A stretch of DNA of 64,000 nucleotides from Acidocella sp. (GTDB lineage Bacteria; Pseudomonadota; Alphaproteobacteria; Acetobacterales; Acetobacteraceae). The translations under genes and the position numbers were made by a program. The stretch covers positions 62,001 through 126,000 of the forward strand of contig JARLIK010000014.1 of NCBI GenBank assembly GCA_031291755.1. The letters are read 5' to 3'. Positions 17,503 through 27,099 of this stretch are shown here, one piece after another (positions within the stretch are counted from its first letter, which is position 1; each line of letters starts with the position of its first letter). The notes under the pieces were generated by a model. That model ran no database searches, was not told the origin of the DNA, and saw only the letters and a program-made list of their open reading frames with translations.

Positions 17503-18975
17503 TCACCCCAAATACCGCGCCGTCAAATGCGCCTCAAACGCCTTGGGGTTCAGCGCCTCACCAGTCGCGTGGCATAACAATTCATTAAAGCCCAAACTGG
17601 CCCCATAATGATGCACATTCTCATTCAACCAAAATCTCAACGGCGATAAATCACCTTTGCCAAACGCCGCATCCAGCCCCGGAATCGCCCGCCGTGCCGC
17701 GGCCATCAATTGTGCGGCGGCCATCGCGCCCAGCGTGTAGGTGGGGAAGTAGCCGAACAAGCCGCAATGCCAATGAATATCCTGCAGGCAACCGCGCCTG
17801 TCATCAGGCGGCGTAATGCCCAGCAGAGCGTGAAACCCCTCATTCCAGGCGCCCGGCAAATCCGCCACCGCCAAATCGCCCGCCATCAGCGCCTGCTCCA
17901 GCCTAAAGCGCAGCAGCACATGCGCCGGGTAGGTCATCTCATCAGCTTCCACCCGGATGAAACTGCGCTCCACATGCCGCAACCGCGATTTCAGCGCCGC
18001 CGCGGAAATGTCCCGCGCAAATGTGCGGCTCAACACCGGCGCCAGATACGATAAATACGCATCCGTGCGCACCGCCTGCATCTCAATGATGAGCGACTGG
18101 CTTTCATGCACCGCACTGCCAGCCGCCTCGCCCACCGGCTGGCGGCGGTAGGCGGCGGGTAAATTCTGCTCGTAAATTCCATGGCCGGTTTCATGCAGCG
18201 CTCCCATCAGGGCGGCGCACACATCGGCTTCGTCATAACGGTTGGTAATCCGCACATCGGTGGGCGTGCCGCCGCAAAACGGGTGGGCTGAGCGGTCCAG
18301 CCGCGCATGGGTATAATCCAGCCCCGCCGCTTCTGAGAGATGCTGGCATAGCGTTTCCTGCATTGCCTCGGGGTAGGGCCCTGGCGGCATCGCGGGGGCC
18401 GGGTTGGCAAGCTGGCGGGCTTCAGCCGCCGGCAAAGCGGTTTGCAAAAACGCCGCATACTCAGCAAACACCGGCGTCACATCCGCGGCAGTCACCCCAC
18501 GCTGAAAACTGGCCAGCAAAGCATCGTAGGGTGAAACCCCCAGTGCCGCGCCCAGAATTTCAGCTGACTCTCGGGCCAAATTCACCACCTCGGTCAGCGG
18601 TGCTTGCACCAGCGCAAAATCGGATGTCTGGCGGGCGGTGCGCCAGATTGTTTCACAATGCGAATTGGCGCGCGACACCGCCTCCACCAAATCCTGCGGC
18701 AGCGCCGTGGCACGCTTATGCGCCTCCTGCATCAGGGCAAAATTAGCCGCCTCCCAAGGCGCGGCGGGCGCTGTGGCGGCGGCAAAATCCTCTGCCACCT
18801 GCGGGGCTGTCAGCAGCTCATGCGCCAGCCCCGCCAGCACCGCCACCTGTTCGCCCCGGGCCTCCGCCCCGCCATCCGGCATCATCGCCGAGGCATCCCA
18901 GCCCAGCACCGCCGCCGCCTCATTCAAGGTGGCAATCCGGCCAAAGGCCGCCCTCAGGCGCTCATATGCAGTCAT
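17503..18975 (-). CDS. Carboxypeptidase Taq family (M32) metallopeptidase
   Basis: A 490-residue cytosolic zinc carboxypeptidase. The metal motif HETGH is at residues 261-265, followed about 25 residues later by HESQSLIIE, which supplies the third ligand and is diagnostic for M32. The length is typical (about 500). It releases C-terminal amino acids broadly and probably serves peptide turnover. Its ATG overlaps the surf1 stop (ATGA), making it the last gene of the oxidase operon by position, although a functional link is not evident. Confidence 0.93.
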   Translation of the reverse strand: MTAYERLRAAFGRIATLNEAAAVLGWDASAMMPDGGAEARGEQVAVLAGLAHELLTAPQVAEDFAAATAPAAPWEAANFALMQEAHKRATALPQDLVEAVSRANSHCETIWRTARQTSDFALVQAPLTEVVNLARESAEILGAALGVSPYDALLASFQRGVTAADVTPVFAEYAAFLQTALPAAEARQLANPAPAMPPGPYPEAMQETLCQHLSEAAGLDYTHARLDRSAHPFCGGTPTDVRITNRYDEADVCAALMGALHETGHGIYEQNLPAAYRRQPVGEAAGSAVHESQSLIIEMQAVRTDAYLSYLAPVLSRTFARDISAAALKSRLRHVERSFIRVEADEMTYPAHVLLRFRLEQALMAGDLAVADLPGAWNEGFHALLGITPPDDRRGCLQDIHWHCGLFGYFPTYTLGAMAAAQLMAAARRAIPGLDAAFGKGDLSPLRFWLNENVHHYGASLGFNELLCHATGEALNPKAFEAHLTARYLG

Positions 18976-19670
18976 GGTTCGCGCAACCTCTTGCGAGCGT
19001 AGAAGAAAAATTCAAACACCAGCACCAGGGCGAAGCCAAACCAGGTGAGTTCATACTGGTAATGATTATTCGGCGGGCGCGGCAAACTCTGCGCCGGTTC
19101 CGGCAACGGCGAACCCGGCGGCGGCAGCGGCCCCATCGCCACCAGCGCGAACGGTGCCACATTGGTAAGGCCCATGTCGGCGCCAATTTTCGCGGTATTC
19201 AGCGTATAATACAGCCCGTGCGCCACATCATCGGTCCCGGCAAACAAGCCGCCGGTATCAGATTGATGGATATACCCCACCGCCTGCGCCTCGCCAGCCG
19301 GCATGGCCATGGCCTCAGGGCGTTTCTGCGGCACCCAGCCCAGGTCCACCAGCACCACCGGCCCGCTATCCGGCTGGAACGGCATCACCAGCTCACCGCC
19401 CTCAATCGGGCCATTCGGGCTGTCATGCACCTCGTCGCTATATAAAACCGCCTTCCCCGCGATCCAGTGGCCCTGAATGCTCACCTTCTCAAAGCGCGTT
19501 GGCTGCGCCGGCATGGGAATCGGCGGGGCGATCTCGGCGGCGTGAATCTGCGCCAGAATACCTTCCTTCCACACCAGCCGCTGCGACTGCCAGACCCCCA
19601 GCGCGATGAGGATCCAGAATAGAATGAAGGCGGCGATGCCGGGGTTTTTCAGGCGGCGGTATTTATTCAT
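18972..19670 (-). CDS. SURF1-family cytochrome oxidase assembly protein
   Basis: A 232-residue protein with an N-terminal membrane helix (IAAFILFWILIALGVWQSQRL, about 11-31) and a C-terminal one (about 205-225), flanking a periplasmic domain. Signature residues include the WQ after helix one, GHW with the YSDEVH loop, and the DLGWVP motif near 115. SURF1 aids haem a insertion into subunit I. It follows ctaE and overlaps the next gene by four bases. A hairpin just before it may lower its expression. Confidence 0.9.
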   Translation of the reverse strand: MNKYRRLKNPGIAAFILFWILIALGVWQSQRLVWKEGILAQIHAAEIAPPIPMPAQPTRFEKVSIQGHWIAGKAVLYSDEVHDSPNGPIEGGELVMPFQPDSGPVVLVDLGWVPQKRPEAMAMPAGEAQAVGYIHQSDTGGLFAGTDDVAHGLYYTLNTAKIGADMGLTNVAPFALVAMGPLPPPGSPLPEPAQSLPRPPNNHYQYELTWFGFALVLVFEFFFYARKRLREP

Positions 19671-19677
19671 GACACAT

Positions 19678-19703
19678 AAAAAGGGCCGCTCACGCGGCCC
19701 TTT
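19678..19703 (-). terminator. Terminator-like hairpin between ctaE and surf1
   Basis: Read leftwards, AAAGGGCCGC pairs with GCGGCCCTTT around a GTGA loop and runs into TTTTTATG. This is a good intrinsic terminator inside the operon, likely partial, so that surf1 and the peptidase gene are made at a lower level than the oxidase subunits. Confidence 0.75.
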
Positions 19704-19709
19704 CGGTAT

Positions 19710-20561
19710 TCAGCCGGCAACAATCGCGCTGCGGCCCAGGTAGTAGATGCACACGAACAGAAACAGCCACACCACGTCCACAAAATGCCAGTACCAGGCG
19801 GCGGCTTCAAAGCCGAAGTGCCGCTGCGGGGTGAATTGATGGCGCATGGCGCGGATCAAACACACGATCAAAAAGCCGGTACCGATGATCACGTGGAAGC
19901 CATGGAACCCGGTGGCGATAAAGAACGCCGAGGGGAACACGCCGCCATGGTAAAAATTGAACGGCGAATGGGTATATTCCCAAGCCTGCCCGCAAAGGAA
20001 CGCCAAGCCCAGCAGCACGGTGACAGCCAGCCCCTGCACGGTGCCCTTGTTGTCGCCTTCCAGCAGGCAATGATGCGCCCAGGTGACAGTGGTGCCCGAC
20101 AGCAGCAGAACCATGGTATTGAACAGCGGAATCGCAAACGGGTCGATGGTGGTGATTCCCATCGGCGGCCAGACCGGCGCCATCGCGTAGCCCATTTTGT
20201 CCGGGTAGAAGAAATAATTGAAATAGTTCCAGAAGAACGAGACGAAGAACATCACTTCCGAGGTAATGAACAAGGCCATGCCGTAGCGCAGGCCAATCTG
20301 GGTGATCATTTTATGCAGGCCAGGAACCGCAGATTCCCGCACCACATCGCGCCACCACACATACATGGTGCTCATCGCGCCCATCAGCCCAATCGCCAGC
20401 AGAATGTAATTGCCAAAATGCGCGGCAAAAATAATGCCGCCCGCCACGCACATAGCGGACATGGCGCCAAATACCGGCCAGATGCTGGGGTCAACCAGAT
20501 GATACGGATGCGGAACCGTCGATTTGATCTGGCTACTGGCTGTGTGAACTTCTGCGCTCAT
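19710..20561 (-). CDS. ctaE: Cytochrome c oxidase subunit III
   Basis: A 283-residue protein with seven predicted membrane helices. Motifs of subunit III include HPYHLVDPSIWP at the start, FFVSFFWNYFNYFFYP, WPPMGI, LLSGTTVTWAHH and the C-terminal FHGFHVIIGT and AAWYWHFVDVVWLFLF. Together with subunits I and II it forms the aa3-type terminal oxidase in the inner membrane. The start is ATG at 20561, after a GAGAGAGA stretch; a longer frame to 20597 adds residues without family character. Confidence 0.97.
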   Translation of the reverse strand: MSAEVHTASSQIKSTVPHPYHLVDPSIWPVFGAMSAMCVAGGIIFAAHFGNYILLAIGLMGAMSTMYVWWRDVVRESAVPGLHKMITQIGLRYGMALFITSEVMFFVSFFWNYFNYFFYPDKMGYAMAPVWPPMGITTIDPFAIPLFNTMVLLLSGTTVTWAHHCLLEGDNKGTVQGLAVTVLLGLAFLCGQAWEYTHSPFNFYHGGVFPSAFFIATGFHGFHVIIGTGFLIVCLIRAMRHQFTPQRHFGFEAAAWYWHFVDVVWLFLFVCIYYLGRSAIVAG

Positions 20562-20590
20562 CGTCTCTCTCTCATCCCTTGGTTTCCCGA

Positions 20591-20749
20591 TTACCACATC
20601 TGCCCATATTCGTGTAGCTTTACCAGCGCAATCGCATAGATCAGCAGACAGAACCCGCCCAAAACGGCCAGCAGCAAATAATTCCGTCCCCGGCGGCGGC
20701 GCTTGAACTCCGCCAGCATTTCAGGGGTCCAGTTCCGGCTGTCGATCAT
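20591..20749 (-). CDS. Small single-span membrane protein of the oxidase operon (CoxF-like position)
   Basis: A 52-residue protein, MIDSRNWTPEMLAEFKR then RRRGR, one hydrophobic helix (YLLLAVLGGFCLLIYAIAL) and a short LHEYGQMW tail. Its ATG overlaps the ctaB stop in an ATGA arrangement, so translation is coupled, and it ends 30 bases before ctaE. A basic N-terminus followed by one helix predicts an inner-membrane protein with the tail outside. Small proteins in this position occur in other alphaproteobacterial cta operons (CoxF and similar) and are of unclear role. I see no homology strong enough to name it. Confidence 0.8.
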   Translation of the reverse strand: MIDSRNWTPEMLAEFKRRRRGRNYLLLAVLGGFCLLIYAIALVKLHEYGQMW

Positions 20750-21663
20750 AGCAACCGGTCAAAGGCGCAAGCGCCAAACAGCAGGAACAGGTACAAAATC
20801 GAAAAACGGAACGCGGCCTTGGCCGGTGCGTCTTTGGTCAGGCTGACGCCTTTTTCATCCTGGCGGTCGGTCAGCACGCGCCACGCATGATAGATGAACG
20901 CAACCCCCAGCACGGCGGCCGAGACACCGTAAATCCAGCCCAGCAGGCCGAACACTACCGGCGTCAGCGTCAACGGCACCAGAATGAGGGTATAGATGAA
21001 CACATTCCAGCGGGTGTAGCGGGCACCCTTCACCACCGGCAGCATCGGCACCCCGGCGCGCTGGTAATCACCAGAGGCATAGAGTGAGAGCGACCAGAAA
21101 TGCGGCGGGGTCCAGACAAACGCAATCAGGAACAGCAGCACCGGCAGCAAACTCACCGAGCCAGTGGCCGCGGTCCAGCCGATCACCGCCGGAAACGCGC
21201 CCGCCGCGCCGCCGATGACGATGTTCTGCGGCGTGCGGCGCTTCAGCCACATGGTGTAAACAAACACGTAAAACGCAATCGAAAACGCCAGCACAAACGC
21301 CGCCACCAGATTGGTGGCCAGCGCCATCAGCAGCACCGAGAATACCGAGAGCACGATACCATAGGCCAGCGCCGCCCCCGATGCGATCCGCCCAGCCGGG
21401 ATCGGGCGCGAGGCGGTGCGTTTCATGATCGCATCGATATCGCGGTCGTACCACATATTGATGGCACCGGCGGCACCGGCGGCAATGGTGATGCACAAAA
21501 TCGCGGTCATCGCGAGAATCGGATTCAGATGCACCGGCGCGATGATCAGGCCGATAGCACCGGTAAACACAACCAGGGTCAGCACCCGCGGTTTCAGCAG
21601 CGCGATCCAGTCGCGCGCCTCGGCGCCTAGCTCGGTTGAATTAACGAAAACCGACTCACTCAT
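20746..21663 (-). CDS. ctaB: Protohaem IX farnesyltransferase (haem O synthase)
   Basis: A 305-residue UbiA-family prenyltransferase with about nine membrane helices. Both aspartate-rich motifs are visible: NMWYDRDIDAIMKRT near 108 and the second YASGDYQRAGVPMLP near 215. It farnesylates haem b to haem O, the first step to the haem A of the aa3 oxidase. ATG at 21663 is preceded by a GAG-GGG ribosome-binding site; ATG at 21687 is an alternative. It lies between ctaD and the small coupled gene. Confidence 0.95.
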   Translation of the reverse strand: MSESVFVNSTELGAEARDWIALLKPRVLTLVVFTGAIGLIIAPVHLNPILAMTAILCITIAAGAAGAINMWYDRDIDAIMKRTASRPIPAGRIASGAALAYGIVLSVFSVLLMALATNLVAAFVLAFSIAFYVFVYTMWLKRRTPQNIVIGGAAGAFPAVIGWTAATGSVSLLPVLLFLIAFVWTPPHFWSLSLYASGDYQRAGVPMLPVVKGARYTRWNVFIYTLILVPLTLTPVVFGLLGWIYGVSAAVLGVAFIYHAWRVLTDRQDEKGVSLTKDAPAKAAFRFSILYLFLLFGACAFDRLL

Positions 21664-21695
21664 GATCCCGCTCAAACCCTTATTCATAAAACATC

Positions 21696-21715
21696 ATGCC
21701 CGCTCGCGCGGGCAT
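21696..21715. promoter_or_regulatory. Hairpin between ctaD and ctaB
   Basis: ATGCCCGC and GCGGGCAT form an inverted repeat in the 81-base gap. Only a short, interrupted T run follows leftwards, so it is more likely an mRNA-stabilising or attenuating hairpin than a full terminator. It could favour the much-needed subunit I over the enzyme CtaB. Confidence 0.5.
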
Positions 21716-21744
21716 AACGCCTTTGGTGATTAACCAGCCAGACC

Positions 21745-23370
21745 TTACTGGATGACCGGCACGTCCTCGAACGTGTGGTGCGGCGCCGGTGAGGGCACGG
21801 CCCACTCCAGAGTTGTTGCGCCCTCGCCCCAGTAATTATCCGCCAGCTTCTCTTTCGAGGTGAAGATCCGATAGAGAATATAGAAGAACACCGCGGTCGA
21901 TGCACCCGAGATCATCGCGCCGACCGAGGACACAAAGTTCCACCCGGCGAAAGCATCAGGATAATCCGGATAGCGGCGCGGCATGCCGGCCAGGCCCAGA
22001 AAATGCTGCGGGAAGAAGGTCAGGTTCACACCGATGAAGGTGGTCCAGAAATGCACCTTGCCCCAGAATTCCGGATAGGGGTGGCCAGACATTTTGCCGA
22101 TCCAGTAATAGAACCCGGCAAAAATCGCGAACACTGCGCCAAGCGAGAGCACATAATGGAAATGCGCAATCAGAAAGTAGTCGTTGTGCAATTCCTGATC
22201 GAGACCCGCATTGGCCAGCACCACGCCGGTCGCGCCGCCGATGACGAACAGGAAAATAAAGCCAATCGCCCACAGCATCGGGGTTTTGAACTCGATCGAG
22301 CCGCCCCACATGGTGGCAATCCACGAGAAGATTTTAATGCCGGTCGGCACCGCAATCACCAATGTGGCCACTTCAAAATACACCCGGCTGTCGGTTGAAA
22401 TACCGGAGATGAACATGTGGTGCGCCCACACCACAAAGCCCACGAACCCGATGATCACCATGGCGTAGGCCATGCCGAGGTAGCCAAAGATCGGCTTCTT
22501 GGAGAAGGTGGAGACTACATGGCTGATGATACCGAAGGCCGGCAAAATCATGATGTAAACTTCCGGATGCCCGAAGAACCAGAACAGATGCTGGAACAGC
22601 ACCGGATCACCGCCGCCGGCCGGCTCGAAGAACGAGGTGCCAAAGTTGCGGTCCATGATCAGCATGGTGACAGCACCAGCCAATACCGGAATGGCGAGCA
22701 GCAGCAGGAACGCGGTGACCAGAATCGCCCACACGAACAGCGGCATTTTATGCATGGTCATGCCAGGGGCACGCATGTTCAAAATGGTGGCGATGAAGTT
22801 GATCGCGCCCAGCAGCGAGGAAATACCAGCCAGATGCAGCGAGAACAATGAAAAATCGGTGGCGATGCCGGGCGAATAACGCGCGTTATCGAGCGGCGGA
22901 TAGATCGTCCAGCCAGCCCCAGTGCCGTCGCCGATCAACAGGCCGAGCATCACGAAAATGAAGCCCATCACCAGGAACCAGAAACTCATGTTGTTCAGGC
23001 GCGGGAAGGCCATATCAGGCGCGCCGATCATCATCGGCACGAACCAGTTACCAAAACCACCGATCAACGCAGGCATCACCATCCAGAAGATCATGATCAA
23101 GCCGTGCGCGGTAATGATGGCGTTCCATTCGGTGCCGCTGCTGATGATATGATTATGCGGATACATCAACTGGGCGCGCATCAGCATAGAGAGAATGCCA
23201 CCGACACATCCACCAATAACCGCTGACGTGATATACAGCGTGCCGATATCCTTGTGGTTGGTGCTCATCAACCAGCGGCGGACAAACCCCGGCTTGGCGT
23301 GGCCGTGGTCACCATGCGCGCCTTGCGCATGACCATCGTGGGCGTGCTCGTCGTGTGTCGTGGAGGACAT
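21745..23370 (-). CDS. ctaD: Cytochrome c oxidase subunit I
   Basis: A 541-residue haem-copper oxidase with 12 helices. Haem and copper ligands are in place: [17 protein letters not shown], the [17 protein letters not shown] motif with the Glu of the D-channel (A1 type), VVWAHHMF with the CuB histidines, and [11 protein letters not shown]. The N-terminus is unusually rich in histidine ([11 protein letters not shown]... about residues 6-25). The start is ATG 23370, with AAGGAG nine bases upstream. It accepts electrons from subunit II and reduces oxygen while pumping protons. Confidence 0.98.
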   Translation of the reverse strand: MSSTTHDEHAHDGHAQGAHGDHGHAKPGFVRRWLMSTNHKDIGTLYITSAVIGGCVGGILSMLMRAQLMYPHNHIISSGTEWNAIITAHGLIMIFWMVMPALIGGFGNWFVPMMIGAPDMAFPRLNNMSFWFLVMGFIFVMLGLLIGDGTGAGWTIYPPLDNARYSPGIATDFSLFSLHLAGISSLLGAINFIATILNMRAPGMTMHKMPLFVWAILVTAFLLLLAIPVLAGAVTMLIMDRNFGTSFFEPAGGGDPVLFQHLFWFFGHPEVYIMILPAFGIISHVVSTFSKKPIFGYLGMAYAMVIIGFVGFVVWAHHMFISGISTDSRVYFEVATLVIAVPTGIKIFSWIATMWGGSIEFKTPMLWAIGFIFLFVIGGATGVVLANAGLDQELHNDYFLIAHFHYVLSLGAVFAIFAGFYYWIGKMSGHPYPEFWGKVHFWTTFIGVNLTFFPQHFLGLAGMPRRYPDYPDAFAGWNFVSSVGAMISGASTAVFFYILYRIFTSKEKLADNYWGEGATTLEWAVPSPAPHHTFEDVPVIQ

Positions 23371-23401
23371 CAATTAGCGCTCCTTAGCAAAAATAAAATG
23401 A

Positions 23402-24301
23402 TCATTTGGCAATAGCTAGGTCGGCAAACTCATTCACCGGTAACGGCGAAGATAACGGACGCGGCGTGTAGCTGTTCATCACGTAATTGGCCTGCGCCAC
23501 CTTGATCCAGGCCAGATAGTCATCCATCGAGACCGCCTTGATCTCGATCGGCATGGCATCGTGATTGACGCCGCAAATCTGGTTGCATTCACCATAATAG
23601 GTGCCGATTTTCGGAATGATCGTCCAGCTTGTCAGCATGGTGCCAGGCACCGCGTAGCGCTGCACGCCCAGCGACGGCAGATAAAACCCGTGCAAAACAT
23701 CGGCGCTGGTGATCTCAAACTTAATTTTCTTGCCAACCGGCACCACAATCGGGTGGTCAACCGAAAGCCGGCGGATCTCGCCCGGCTGCAATTTGTCGTC
23801 GGGGATCATGTAGCTGGTATAGTCCAGCCCCGGCACCGCGTCGTATTTATACTCCCAGTACCATTGATGACCGGTCACCGTGATGGTCATGTAGGGGTTG
23901 GAGTCGTCAGCTTCATAATAGATCAAGCTGATCGACGGCACGATGATCACCGCCAGCAGCAGCGTCGGGATGACGATCCAAATCACCTCGACCAGCGTAT
24001 TATGGGTGAAATGCGCAGGGGTTTTATTTTTCGCTGAATTGAAGCGCAACAAAACAAAGGCCATCAATAAGCCGACAAATCCCACGATGCCGGTCATGAT
24101 CCACAGCACGTACTTCATCAGCCAGTCGATATGCTCTTCCATCGGGCTGCCCGGCACCGGCAGCCACATCTGCCAATCATGCGGCGCATTCACATAAGCA
24201 TCCGCAGCGGCTGTCGGGTCGGCGGACTGCGCCAAGGCCGCGTGGCCGCCTAAGCCAACCAGCAGCACAACCCCAAAGACCCAACCCAAAACCCGATTCA
24301 T
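23402..24301 (-). CDS. ctaC: Cytochrome c oxidase subunit II
   Basis: A 299-residue precursor with a cleavable signal ending near ALAQ, two membrane helices and a periplasmic cupredoxin domain. The CuA site is present: the YGECNQICGVNHDAMP segment with C-x3-C, H and M, plus an upstream HGFYLP histidine. The aromatic patch GHQWYWEYKYD, which passes electrons from CuA, is also intact. I start at the ATG at 24301, with AGGA eight bases ahead; 24307 is also possible. It is the first gene of the cta operon and takes electrons from cytochrome c. Confidence 0.97.
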   Translation of the reverse strand: MNRVLGWVFGVVLLVGLGGHAALAQSADPTAAADAYVNAPHDWQMWLPVPGSPMEEHIDWLMKYVLWIMTGIVGFVGLLMAFVLLRFNSAKNKTPAHFTHNTLVEVIWIVIPTLLLAVIIVPSISLIYYEADDSNPYMTITVTGHQWYWEYKYDAVPGLDYTSYMIPDDKLQPGEIRRLSVDHPIVVPVGKKIKFEITSADVLHGFYLPSLGVQRYAVPGTMLTSWTIIPKIGTYYGECNQICGVNHDAMPIEIKAVSMDDYLAWIKVAQANYVMNSYTPRPLSSPLPVNEFADLAIAK

Positions 24302-24425
24302 CCGCATTATCCTGAGTACCTGCCCGTTCCGTTTAGCCGACCCGGTTAAGCCCTCCTGATATAAGGCCAACCAAAGAAGATCAAGACAAACCAACCGGAG
24401 ACTTTTAATTGATTACTCAGTTACC

Positions 24426-25121
24426 TCAGTTTTTTAACTGTATCAGCCTGAATAAGCTCATCGGGCGCATCGGCCGGATGGTGGCAGATTTAAGGTCGGT
24501 TTCCGCGAACATATGGTTCAAATGGAAGTCCGGGTGCCAGCCGAGCAGCGAGGAGGCCGGCGCCATGGCGCGTTCCACCCACCAGACCGGGCCGCGCTCA
24601 GCCGCAAAATGATTCACAAATAAAATTGTGCCACCCGGGCGAACCACCCGCTTCAGCTCCGCCACCAGCGCCTGCGGGTTAGGCACCACGCTGGCCACGA
24701 ACATCGCCACCGCAATATCGAACTGGCCGGTCTCAAAGCTGGTAGCCTGCGCGTCCATCTCCAGCAGGGCTTCAATATTGCGCAGGTTCATCTCCGCCAC
24801 CCGCTCACGGGCCAGACGCAGCATATTGGTCGACAAATCAATCCCGGTGACACGCTTGTCCGCCGCGTAAAGCGGCAGGGCCAGGCCGGTCCCCACGCCC
24901 ACTTCCAGCACTTTCGGCCCGGAGGCTGCGTTCACCGCAGCCACCGCAGAGCGGCGGGCATGGCCGGAAATCAGGCCAAAACCGAAATCATACAACCCTG
25001 CCCAGCGCCGGTACGCGGTACGCACCGCATCGGCATCCAGCGGGCGCTTCGGCCCGTTGGCACGCGAGCTTAAGGAACCGACATTGAGTGTTTCAGCCGC
25101 GGTGCCGTAAATTTCAGACAT
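24426..25121 (-). CDS. PmtA-like phospholipid N-methyltransferase
   Basis: A 231-residue class I SAM methyltransferase. It begins its fold with VRTAYRRWAGLYDFGFG, then the SAM motif LEVGVGTGLALPLY and GIDLS; FVASVVPNP and NHFAAERGPVWW follow. This matches the Rhodobacter-type phosphatidylethanolamine N-methyltransferase, which makes phosphatidylcholine at the membrane surface, more than generic UbiE. Three methylations would come from one enzyme. The ATG at 25121 has AAGGG upstream; an earlier in-frame start at 25151 is less likely. It is a monocistronic gene between ctaC and htpG. Confidence 0.78.
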   Translation of the reverse strand: MSEIYGTAAETLNVGSLSSRANGPKRPLDADAVRTAYRRWAGLYDFGFGLISGHARRSAVAAVNAASGPKVLEVGVGTGLALPLYAADKRVTGIDLSTNMLRLARERVAEMNLRNIEALLEMDAQATSFETGQFDIAVAMFVASVVPNPQALVAELKRVVRPGGTILFVNHFAAERGPVWWVERAMAPASSLLGWHPDFHLNHMFAETDLKSATIRPMRPMSLFRLIQLKN

Positions 25122-25225
25122 GCAAAACCCTTGATCGTCATAAAATTGCAACCGGACCTTGGCCTAGAACAGGGTGCCAAGGCAATGGGCAAACGCATTT
25201 TAAGCCTGTCAGGTTTCCTGCAGTT

Positions 25226-27043
25226 TCAGGCTTTTGAGAGTGACTCCGCGACGAGTTTCACGAATTCCGCCGGATTTTCCGGCACCTCGCCCTCTTGCAA
25301 TTTGGCCAAATCCAACAGCAAATCCGCCTGTTTGCCCGGCTCCGGCTGGCTCGCGAGCGCCTTGATCCAGCCATGCGCCGGGTTGATCTCCAGCCGCGGT
25401 GCCGGGCCATAAACTGGCCGGCCCGCCCGGCGCATCAGCCGCTGCATGGCCAAATCCGGCCCGGTTTTATCGGCCACCAGCATCGCCGGGCTACCCGACA
25501 ACCGGGAAGAAGCCACCACCGCCGAGACCTTGCTGCCCAGCGCCGCCGCCAGCGCGGCGCACAAAGCGGCGACATCCTCAGCCGGTTCCGCCGCCTCAAA
25601 CAAGCCGCTGGCCTGGCTGGCGCTCTGCAGCTTCTTTTCTTTGTAGCTCTCCAATCGGGCCGGCCAGAATGCATCGATCGCATCGGCCAGCAGCAACACC
25701 TCATAGCCCTTGGCGGCAAAGCCCTCCAATTGCGGCGAAGTCTTCAGCGCCGCCGCATCGGCGCCGGCCAGATAATAAATCGCCTCCTGCCCTTCCGGCA
25801 TCCGGGCGATATACTCATCCAGGGTCGTGGCCTCCTCTTTGGTCGAGACAAAGCGCAGCAACCCGGCAATTTCAGCCGCGTGGCCGGTATCCTCGTAGAT
25901 GCCTTCCTTCAGGATAACCCCGAAATTCTCCTGGAACGGTTTGAACTCAGCAGCGTCCTTGGCCTTGGTTTTAAGTTCAGAGAGCACCCGGTTCACCAGA
26001 GCTTTGCGGATTTTATCCAAAACCGGCGTCGATTGCAGAATTTCGCGGCTCACATTCAGCGGCAAATCCTCGGTATCCACAATCCCCACCACGAAGCTCA
26101 GCCACGAGGGCAGCAACTTCGCGTCATCAGTGATGAACATCCGCTTCACATGCAGCCGCACCTTGGAATCGCGGTTCTCCTCCACCGCCATGAACGGCTT
26201 CGAGGACGGGATGAACAGCAGCGCCGAAAATTCCAGCGTGCCCTCGGCCCGCCAATGGATCGTCGCCCAGGGCTCGTCGAACATATGGCCGAGGTGGCGA
26301 TAAAATTCGGTGTAATCCTGCTTGGAAATATCAGCCTTCGGCTTGCGCCACAGCGCGGCCCCTTCGGTAATGGCGGCAAACTTGCCGTCCCGCTCCAGCT
26401 CAATGGGAATCGCGATATGGTCCGCCCATTTGCGGATCACATGCTCAATGCGCATCGGCTCCAGAAAATCCTCGGCATCGGGTTTGATGTGCAGAATAAT
26501 CGTGGTCCCGGCCTCCTCGCGGCTGGCGGGCATCAACGTGTATTGGCCGCGCCCGGCGGATTTCCATTCCCAGGCGTGCAAACTGTCCACCTTGCGCGAA
26601 ATCACCTCCACCTCATCGGCCACCATGAAGGCGGAGTAGAACCCCACACCGAACTGCCCGATCAGATTAGGCCGGTCCTCCGGCTTGGTATTGGCCAGCG
26701 TGGCGGTGAAGGCCGAAGTGCCCGAGCGGGCAATGGTGCCCAGATGCTCGGCCAGCTCATCCTTGCTCATGCCGGTGCCGGAATCAGCAATGGTGATGGT
26801 TTGCGCCAGTTTATCAACCGAGATTTTAATCGCCGGATTTTCCGGCAGCGCCAGGGTTTCATCAGACAGCGCCATAAACCGGCGGCGGTCAGTCGCATCG
26901 GCCGCATTCGCCACCAGTTCGCGCAGAAAAATCTCGCGGTCCGAATACAGCGAATGCACCACCAGATCGAGCAAACGCCCCACCTCGGCACCAAAATTCC
27001 GGGTCTCGGGGGCGGCGGTCTCAACGGTATTTGTCTCGGTCAT
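25226..27043 (-). CDS. htpG: Molecular chaperone HtpG (Hsp90)
   Basis: A 605-residue cytosolic Hsp90. The N-terminal ATPase domain has [12 protein letters not shown] (with the usual SN replaced by AN), IADSGTGMS and [15 protein letters not shown]. The middle domain contains [18 protein letters not shown] with the catalytic arginine, and the C-terminus ends with the dimerisation domain. The length is close to E. coli HtpG (624). GGGAG eight bases upstream fixes the ATG. A heat-shock-type promoter candidate lies just upstream. Confidence 0.97.
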   Translation of the reverse strand: MTETNTVETAAPETRNFGAEVGRLLDLVVHSLYSDREIFLRELVANAADATDRRRFMALSDETLALPENPAIKISVDKLAQTITIADSGTGMSKDELAEHLGTIARSGTSAFTATLANTKPEDRPNLIGQFGVGFYSAFMVADEVEVISRKVDSLHAWEWKSAGRGQYTLMPASREEAGTTIILHIKPDAEDFLEPMRIEHVIRKWADHIAIPIELERDGKFAAITEGAALWRKPKADISKQDYTEFYRHLGHMFDEPWATIHWRAEGTLEFSALLFIPSSKPFMAVEENRDSKVRLHVKRMFITDDAKLLPSWLSFVVGIVDTEDLPLNVSREILQSTPVLDKIRKALVNRVLSELKTKAKDAAEFKPFQENFGVILKEGIYEDTGHAAEIAGLLRFVSTKEEATTLDEYIARMPEGQEAIYYLAGADAAALKTSPQLEGFAAKGYEVLLLADAIDAFWPARLESYKEKKLQSASQASGLFEAAEPAEDVAALCAALAAALGSKVSAVVASSRLSGSPAMLVADKTGPDLAMQRLMRRAGRPVYGPAPRLEINPAHGWIKALASQPEPGKQADLLLDLAKLQEGEVPENPAEFVKLVAESLSKA

Positions 27044-27070
27044 TTAATAATCTCCCTGCAAGCGCCCGTG

Positions 27071-27099
27071 AGTTAGGCGCGGTGAAGCAAATGTTCAAG
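27071..27099 (-). promoter_or_regulatory. Candidate RpoH (sigma-32) promoter of htpG
   Basis: Read leftwards, CTTGAA (27099-27094) is followed after 16 bases by CCTAACT (27077-27071), about 28 bases before the htpG ATG. CTTGAA is the core of the heat-shock -35 element and the -10 element is a partial match to the alphaproteobacterial form. htpG is a classic sigma-32 gene. The match is by eye only. Confidence 0.45.

Noticed and set aside
25295-27076. A 593-residue frame opposite htpG
   Set aside because: It mirrors the codon bias of htpG, is rich in R, H, Q and L, and has no domain. GC-rich genes routinely give long antisense frames.
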